Shown one piece after another: positions 49,445 to 54,475 of a stretch of DNA of 54,475 nucleotides. The stretch comes from Methylophilales bacterium (GTDB lineage Bacteria; Pseudomonadota; Gammaproteobacteria; Burkholderiales; Methylophilaceae). The stretch's first letter is position 1, and the number at the start of each line of letters is the position of its first letter. Under the pieces are notes generated by a model. That model saw only the letters and a program-made list of their open reading frames with translations, ran no database searches and was not told the DNA's origin. The DNA lies in assembly GCA_021414145.1 (NCBI GenBank), contig JAIOOY010000061.1:1-54475 (forward strand). Direction: 5' to 3'. Position numbers and translations under genes: made by a program.

Positions 49445-49831
49445 ATGGCCGAAACCCCTAAACCCGTACCTAGTAAACCAGCTGCAAACAAGGTGGTAGC
49501 TAAACCCAAAACATCTGCGGCGAAACCAGCAGCGAAGATCGCTGCCAAACCGGAGAAGAAAGTGGTAGTAAAGCCCGCGGTGAAGCCGGTGGCTAAGAAG
49601 GTGGCTACACCTAAAGTTGCAACTAAGAAAGTGGCCAAACCCGCCAAAGCTCCCAAAGTCAAAATGATACGTGATAGTTTCTCACTACCTGCGCCAGACC
49701 ATGCCTTGCTTACGACGCTGAAAAAATCCTGCCAAGATCAAGGACGCAAAGTGAAAAAGAGTGATTTGTTACGCGCCGGTATAAGTTTGCTGAGCAAGCT
49801 GTCTCCTGGTGAACTTGCCAAACTAGTCTAG
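49445..49831 (+). CDS. Lys/Ala/Pro-rich histone H1-like protein
   Basis: 128 residues. The first about 75 are a low-complexity K-P-A-V repeat region (AKPAAKIAAKPEKKVVVKP and similar), strongly basic as in histone-H1-like proteins. The C-terminal about 52 residues (MIRDSFSLPAPDHALLTTLK ... KKSDLLRAGISLLSKLSP) form a compact conserved module seen in similar betaproteobacterial proteins. DNA or polyanion binding is likely, and exact role unknown. A clear AAAGGAGAA ribosome site precedes the ATG. It is divergent from the OlsB-like gene across a Pho-box-bearing gap. Confidence 0.8.
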   Translation: MAETPKPVPSKPAANKVVAKPKTSAAKPAAKIAAKPEKKVVVKPAVKPVAKKVATPKVATKKVAKPAKAPKVKMIRDSFSLPAPDHALLTTLKKSCQDQGRKVKKSDLLRAGISLLSKLSPGELAKLV

Positions 49832-49854
49832 TTTGATTTCCCCTCAAAACGAAT

Positions 49855-49883
49855 GAAAAAAAGCCCGCTACGAGAGCGGGCTT
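49855..49883 (-). terminator. Intrinsic terminator of the OprO/OprP-like porin gene
   Basis: 9-bp stem AAGCCCGCT / AGCGGGCTT (49861-49869 and 49875-49883) with loop ACGAG. On the minus strand a run of T follows (complement of 49856-49862). It sits about 60 bases after the porin stop and also lies 24 bases after the converging KPA gene. Confidence 0.8.
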
Positions 49884-49942
49884 GTGAGGTGTGCACGGCG
49901 AACCGTGCAATGGAGTGATTTGTTAAACGTTCCGTGTTGCTT

Positions 49943-51496
49943 TTAGAACATGATTTGGGTGCGCATCAACAAAGCATCTTCACCATTTTCAAGCTTGTTG
50001 TTGACTGTTACGCCACCAGTTGCAGTGTAAGGATTTGCAAATTCCGTTTTAACATAGTTCAACATGACGCGGAAGTTCGGATTCGGCAGGAATTTAATAC
50101 CGACAGTCCATTCATTTGCCTCGGTATAGCCCGAGCCACGAGTAACGCCATTTGTGGTTCCGGCTGCAGCCACCGTAGTACCTAAACCTTGTGTAATGAA
50201 ATCGCTGGCGTCGTATTTGTCGAAACGCACACCCAATTCCCACAAGCCCCAGCCGTCCGTAGAGGCTGCAACCATTGGGTGAACAAACTCATTCTTAGGT
50301 TTGAGTGCACCCATAACGCCGTTTTTGTAGAAGTCGGCATATTTCTCGCCAGTGAGTATCCACATGGCTTCCACATACCATGCATCTTGGTCGACACTAG
50401 TGCTAGCGCTAGTAGTTGTATCGTAATCGAAGCTTGTGCGCAACCATTCACCTTGAATCTTGAATGGACCATAGGCAGCAATACCTTCCAAACCTACGCG
50501 CTGACGATCGATTGAACGACTAGGACCAGATCCAGCGGTTGTAGCGGCAACGAGGACTGGTAATGTATGGAACCTAACGCCTGATTGTGTTTGAACGGTA
50601 CCACCAGCACCTATATTTCCAACAGGAACGTCTCCTTTGGAAAAGGCAACGCCGCCATGCAGAATCATAGTCTTATCATCCATCCACTCTGCAGCGTTGG
50701 CGGTCACGCGGCCGATAAAGTCTTTATCATCAACTCTGTTATCAACATCGCCACTGTTTTGACCGGCGCCATTAGATACAGCCAAAGCATAGGTCCAGCC
50801 TTTGAAAGGAACGCCATGAACCATGGCACCGAGTTCTTCGTTTGGTGCCATTTGATTGACGAATGAGCGCTCCATGAAGTCGATATTATTGGAACTGGTC
50901 ATTTTTTCCTGAGTCATCGGCATCTTGAATTGACCGAAACGGAACTGCGCTTCTTCCCACCAGTTGACGTTCAAAAACGCTACGTCATCGGTAGCTCCAA
51001 CGCCACCAGAGCCAGCAGCATTGCCGTTAGCTTGTTGAAGATTGGTGCTGATTTCATATTCGTAGCTGTTGTAGAACTTACCTTTAACAGCAATCCGTGC
51101 GCGACGCAAAGCAAAATTGTTAGAACCAACAGCGGTTCCGTTAGCTACGCCTGCAAAACCAGCAGGCGCTGCGTTACCAAGATCATTTTTGTCGTAGCCA
51201 AAAGCACGGCCATCTAACTGTACACGGCCACTTATTTGCATACTGTGCTGCTTGTCACCACTTTCCCAGACGATGCCGTCTTTGAATGAAGCCTTGATTT
51301 CGCTTTGTTTCTTTACTTTCTCAGTATCACGAGTTGCATTGAATTCGTCATACTCTTGTTCGGTCAGAATGCCCTTGTCTTTCAGTTTCTTGAGCAGGTC
51401 ATCGGATGAGTCTGCCAATGCGACTTGGCTGCATGCCAGCATAAGAACGCTGGAAACTGCCAATGCAATGACGCGTGGCTTCATAGTACGTTGCAT
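49943..51496 (-). CDS. OprO/OprP-type phosphate-selective porin
   Basis: Outer-membrane porin, 517 residues: signal peptide to ALA-DSSD (about 29), a short N-terminal oligomerisation coiled coil (DLLKKLKDKGILTEQEYDEF), then the barrel with QISGRVQLDGRAFGYDKND, FALRRARIAVKGKFYNSYEYE and FRFGQFKMPMTQEKMTSSNNIDFMERS. It ends in aromatic MRTQIMF. These are porin O/P family signatures; anion specificity cannot be read from sequence. The ATG at 51496 has an AGGGGA ribosome site. A Pho-box-like pair lies about 63 bases upstream and an intrinsic terminator lies downstream. Confidence 0.87.
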   Translation of the reverse strand: MQRTMKPRVIALAVSSVLMLACSQVALADSSDDLLKKLKDKGILTEQEYDEFNATRDTEKVKKQSEIKASFKDGIVWESGDKQHSMQISGRVQLDGRAFGYDKNDLGNAAPAGFAGVANGTAVGSNNFALRRARIAVKGKFYNSYEYEISTNLQQANGNAAGSGGVGATDDVAFLNVNWWEEAQFRFGQFKMPMTQEKMTSSNNIDFMERSFVNQMAPNEELGAMVHGVPFKGWTYALAVSNGAGQNSGDVDNRVDDKDFIGRVTANAAEWMDDKTMILHGGVAFSKGDVPVGNIGAGGTVQTQSGVRFHTLPVLVAATTAGSGPSRSIDRQRVGLEGIAAYGPFKIQGEWLRTSFDYDTTTSASTSVDQDAWYVEAMWILTGEKYADFYKNGVMGALKPKNEFVHPMVAASTDGWGLWELGVRFDKYDASDFITQGLGTTVAAAGTTNGVTRGSGYTEANEWTVGIKFLPNPNFRVMLNYVKTEFANPYTATGGVTVNNKLENGEDALLMRTQIMF

Positions 51497-51558
51497 GTTT
51501 ATCCCCTAAATAAATGAATCGGAAAGCGCTTATTCGCTTGACGGAGATTCTGGTGGGG

Positions 51559-51580
51559 AAATATGACAACTATATTACAA
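51559..51580 (-). promoter_or_regulatory. Pho-box-like repeat upstream of the porin gene
   Basis: Two consecutive 11-bp units on the minus strand, TTGTAATATAG then TTGTCATATTT, resembling a PhoB box. CAGAAT (51552-51547) follows 6 bases later as a possible -10 element. The gene downstream is a phosphate-porin relative, which fits Pho control. Confidence 0.6.
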
Positions 51581-51632
51581 AGAGTGATTTTTACTAGAGA
51601 ATGTTGCGCAAATACAACAGTTTGGGAAGCTG

Positions 51633-51649
51633 TAGGAGCGACGCTCCTA
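51633..51649. repeat. REP-like perfect palindrome
   Basis: TAGGAGCGACGCTCCTA: 8-bp arms around a single A, between lysS and the porin promoter. No T-run follows on either strand, so it does not look like an intrinsic terminator. It resembles dispersed REP-type elements in other Proteobacteria, but no second copy was found in this window. Confidence 0.45.
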
Positions 51650-51675
51650 GAGGTAGTTGGAAATGGCTATTTTTA

Positions 51676-53181
51676 TCAGGTTTCGGGGCGCATATGAGGG
51701 AATAAAATCACGTCGCGGATACTGGGAGAATCAGTCAGCAACATCACCAAGCGGTCTATTCCTATGCCGCAGCCACCAGTAGGTGGCATACCGTATTCCA
51801 AGGCGCGGATGTAGTCAGCATCGTAGTACATGGCTTCAGCATCGCCTGCTTCTTTGGCTTGTGCTTGCTGCATAAATCTTGCAGCTTGATCTTCGGCATC
51901 GTTTAACTCGGAAAATCCATTCGCGATTTCGCGACCAGTGATGAAAAGTTCAAAGCGCTCGGTAATACCGGGGCGGGTATCAGAGCCACGTGCGAGCGGC
52001 GAGACTTCAACCGGATAATCAATAATATAAGTCGGTTGCCACAGATGTGCTTCAGCAGTTTCTTCAAACAAAGCCAGTTGCAATGCGCCCAAGCCGACAT
52101 GCGGCAGCGGCTCAACACCAAATTTTTTCAGTGCTTGACGTAACAAACTGGCATTTTCTAATTGTTCTAGCGTGTATTCAGGCGCATATTTTTGTATCGC
52201 ACCCACAATAGTTAAGCGTTGAAATGATTGGCTTAGATCTACTTCGCGGCCTTGATACATTACGGTCGCTGTGCCGAGCGCCGCCACCGCCGCAGCACGC
52301 AGGCAGTTTTCGGTAAAATCCATCAGCCATTGATAATCGGTATAAGCAGCGTAGAACTCCATCATGGTGAATTCGGGGTTATGGCGAACGGAGAGTCCTT
52401 CGTTACGGAAGTTGCGGTTGATTTCGAACACGCGCTCAAAACCCCCTACGACAAGCCGCTTCAAATAAAGCTCAGGCGCGATACGCAAAAACATTTGCAT
52501 ATCCAGCGCATTGTGATGCGTGGCAAAAGGCCTTGCAGAAGCGCCACCGGGGATGGGATGCAGCATAGGTGTTTCAACTTCTAAAAAGCTGTTTTCCAGC
52601 ATGAAGCCGCGAATGGCTGCAACGATTTTACTGCGTGAGATAAAAGTCTTGCGAGTCTCCTCACTGACGATTAAATCCACATATCGCTGGCGATACTTGG
52701 TTTCTTGGTCACTTAGCCCATGGAATTTTTCGGGCAGAGGACGGATGGACTTGGTCAGGATACGTAGCTTGTCTACTTTGATAGAAAGCTCGTCCGTCTT
52801 GGTTTTGAACAGTACGCCTTCTGCACCGAGAATATCGCCCAAATCCCATTTTTTGAAAGCATCGTAGAGTTCTTCGCCGATGTTGTCGCGGGTGATAAAT
52901 AACTGGATACGCTCGCTGGGGTCTTGCAGAGTGGCAAAACTGGCTTTGCCCATCACGCGTTTTAACATCATGCGGCCAGCCACGCTGACACGCACGCCTT
53001 CGGCTTCTAAGGTTTCAGCAGTTTTAGCATCGTGCGCAGTGTGTAAATCACCCGAAAAGTGGCTGCGGCGGAAGTCATTGGGGAAAGCCACGCCTTGCTC
53101 ACGCATGGTTTTGAGTTTTTCACGGCGTTCTGTAATGACGTGACTCTCGTCTTGTTGAGATGATTCTACTTGTTCGCTCAA
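51676..53181 (-). CDS. lysS: Lysyl-tRNA synthetase (class II)
   Basis: Charges tRNA-Lys. 501 residues: N-terminal OB-fold anticodon domain (about 60-160, [21 protein letters not shown]), class II motif 2 [20 protein letters not shown], and motif 3 [21 protein letters not shown]. The start is TTG at 53181, supported by AAGGAG 7 bases upstream; the SD lies at the end of prfB. prfB and lysS are separated by 1 base and form the classic prfB-lysS pair. Confidence 0.96.
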   Translation of the reverse strand: MSEQVESSQQDESHVITERREKLKTMREQGVAFPNDFRRSHFSGDLHTAHDAKTAETLEAEGVRVSVAGRMMLKRVMGKASFATLQDPSERIQLFITRDNIGEELYDAFKKWDLGDILGAEGVLFKTKTDELSIKVDKLRILTKSIRPLPEKFHGLSDQETKYRQRYVDLIVSEETRKTFISRSKIVAAIRGFMLENSFLEVETPMLHPIPGGASARPFATHHNALDMQMFLRIAPELYLKRLVVGGFERVFEINRNFRNEGLSVRHNPEFTMMEFYAAYTDYQWLMDFTENCLRAAAVAALGTATVMYQGREVDLSQSFQRLTIVGAIQKYAPEYTLEQLENASLLRQALKKFGVEPLPHVGLGALQLALFEETAEAHLWQPTYIIDYPVEVSPLARGSDTRPGITERFELFITGREIANGFSELNDAEDQAARFMQQAQAKEAGDAEAMYYDADYIRALEYGMPPTGGCGIGIDRLVMLLTDSPSIRDVILFPHMRPET

Positions 53182-53182
53182 T

Positions 53183-54287
53183 TTATACTCCTTGCTTCAA
53201 ACTTTCACTGATAAACGGGTCAAGATCGCCGTCCAACACGCCTTGCGTATTGCCGATTTCTACATTGGTTCGTAGATCTTTAATGCGCGATTGATCCAAT
53301 ACATAACTGCGAATCTGATGTCCCCAGCCGATGTCGGTTTTGGAGTCTTCCATGGCTTGTTTTTCTTCGTTACGTTTGCGTAACTCAAGCGCATAGAGTT
53401 GGGCTTTCAGCATTGCCATCGCTTCGGCACGGTTGCGGTGTTGCGAGCGGTCATTTTGGCATTGCACCACAGTATTGGTGGGGATGTGGGTGATACGTAC
53501 TGCCGAATCAGTCTTGTTGATGTGCTGACCCCCCGCACCGCTGGCGCGGTAGGTATCGATGCGTAAGTCTGCGGGGTTGATGTCCACCTCGATGGAATCA
53601 TCCACTTCTGGATAAGTGAATACACTGGCAAACGAGGTGTGGCGGCGGTTGCCGGAGTCGAAAGGGGATTTGCGCACCAAACGATGTACGCCACTTTCGG
53701 TGCGTAAATGACCATAGGCGTATTCACCACTGATTTTTAAGCTGGCGCTCTTGATGCCCGCCACATCACCTTCGGATTCTTCCAGCACTTCCACCTGGAA
53801 CCCTTTACGTTCGCAGTAGCGCAAATACATACGGAGCAGCATGGATGCCCAATCCTGGGCTTCGGTGCCGCCGGAGCCGGATTGAATATCCAGAAAGCAG
53901 GCATTGGCATCCATTTCGTGCGAAAACATGCGGCGGAATTCTAATCCAGCGACTTGTGTTTCTAGGTTGTTGGCATCGGTTTCTATGGCGATGAGCGTGT
54001 CGTCGTCATCCTCTTCTTTAGCCATGTCAAAAAGTTCTAGTGCATCTTCCAAACCAATGGAGATGTTTTCCAGCGTCAGCACTATGGCTTCTAAAGTTTT
54101 TTTCTCGCGGCCGAGGGCTTGTGCTTTTTCTGCATCGTTCCAAATGTTTGGATCTTCAGCGAGCTGGTTGACTTCGATGAGACGCTCTTGCTTGCCGTCG
54201 AAGTCAAAGATACCCCCGTAAGTCAGCACAACGGGTTTGCATGCCTTGCAAATGATTGGAGATGGCGTTGAGTCTTTCGGCTTCCAT
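53183..54287 (-). CDS. prfB: Peptide chain release factor 2 with programmed +1 frameshift
   Basis: Releases peptides at UGA and UAA. Translation starts at ATG 54287 ([15 protein letters not shown]) and reaches an in-frame UGA as codon 28 (54206-54204), within CTTTGAC. An SD-like GGGGG lies just upstream (54216-54212), so ribosomes shift +1 and continue in the long frame ([14 protein letters not shown]). The product is about 367 residues with SPF-type recognition motif [15 protein letters not shown] and catalytic GGQ in [15 protein letters not shown]. Not a pseudogene: this is the autoregulatory frameshift known from prfB. Confidence 0.96.
54203..54220 (-). promoter_or_regulatory. prfB programmed frameshift site
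   Basis: Minus-strand TACGGGGGTATCTTTGAC: an internal SD-like G-run, a short spacer and the slippery CUU followed by UGA-C, as in E. coli prfB. When RF2 is scarce, the ribosome slips +1 at CUU and reads GAC. Confidence 0.93.
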
Positions 54288-54390
54288 AACACTTACTGTG
54301 CTCAGATTTGTAAAGGGAGCGATTATAACAGCCTCAACAAGGTCTACTCACAAGCGCGCCCTATGAAATTATTGTGGTGCAATGTGAGAT

Positions 54391-54412
54391 TTTTCACAAA
54401 AGTGTCATAATT
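54391..54412 (+). promoter_or_regulatory. Possible Pho-box-like repeat before the right-edge gene
   Basis: Two consecutive 11-bp units TTTTCACAAAA and GTGTCATAATT, each matching the CTGTCATAAAA half site at eight positions. Located 50 bases upstream of the ATG at 54462. Weaker than the other Pho-box candidates. Confidence 0.4.
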
Positions 54413-54461
54413 GAGTACTAAGATTCGGAGCGTCATGAACCCTGACTAATCGGAGATATAA

Positions 54462-54475
54462 ATGCTGAACACAAC
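54462..54475 (+). CDS. Start of an unidentified gene, cut by the window edge
   Basis: ATG at 54462 (MLNT...) preceded by CGGAGATATAA, a plausible ribosome site. Only four complete codons are visible, so no function can be given. The Pho-box-like repeat upstream suggests a phosphate-regulated gene. Confidence 0.4.

Noticed and set aside
54204-54206. In-frame TGA early in prfB as sign of a pseudogene
   Set aside because: The context is the canonical RF2 frameshift site, and the downstream frame is complete.

Overview
The window reads as a chromosomal segment of a betaproteobacterium. The supporting evidence is the cox operon with its small assembly genes, the amgK-murU cell-wall recycling pair, the lptD-surA-pdxA-rsmA block, a lysine/alanine/proline-rich histone-H1-like protein and an OlsB-type acyltransferase. 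A Nitrosomonadales/Gallionellaceae-like autotroph would fit the aa3/caa3-type oxidase with glycolate oxidase, but that placement is inference. Coding density is high. I see no rRNA, tRNA, transposase, integrase or CRISPR array.

Layout. (1) 1-872: ilvE, cut by the left edge. (2) 1253-10095: cytochrome c oxidase. Structural genes coxB (fused to cytochrome c), ctaD and ctaE end at a strong terminator. Assembly genes follow: a DUF2244 protein, a 37-residue small protein, cox11, surf1, an SCO-like protein, ctaA, ctaB and sco1. A DUF2909 gene lies inside on the opposite strand. (3) 10116-13697: trhO, then a minus-strand argB-slmA-methyltransferase run. (4) 13846-19192: fhs-glcD-glcE-glcF, tightly packed or overlapping. 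(5) 19193-20149: sparse, two small ORFs. (6) 20150-25458: SEL1 protein, cyclophilin, OprB porin and di-haem peroxidase on minus, with a Fur-box-like site between the peroxidase and a divergent MFS exporter. (7) 25534-29333: Hsp20 with a sigma-32-like promoter, a glycosyltransferase fused to an HD-like domain, and an XRE regulator fused to N-acetylglutamate synthase. (8) 29515-33128: rpiA and the Entner-Doudoroff pair edd-eda plus a VOC protein. (9) 33120-43731: amgK-murU, divergent from lptD-surA-pdxA-rsmA, then adk-gpmI-envC. (10) 43742-46905: arsenic resistance (ACR3, arsR, arsC) with a DUF4010/MgtC-like membrane protein. (11) 47027-54475: sthA, an OlsB-like acyltransferase, a KPA-rich protein, an OprO/OprP-like porin, lysS, prfB with its programmed frameshift, and the first codons of another gene.

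Most genes are housekeeping. The points most worth follow-up are: the XRE-ArgA fusion with an AT-rich possible operator, cotranscribed with a GT2-HD fusion; a cluster of Pho-box-like 11-bp repeats upstream of the OlsB-like gene, the OprO-like porin and the right-edge gene; an orphan intrinsic terminator upstream of coxB; and the ars divergent promoter, where a perfect palindrome abuts the arsR start codon.
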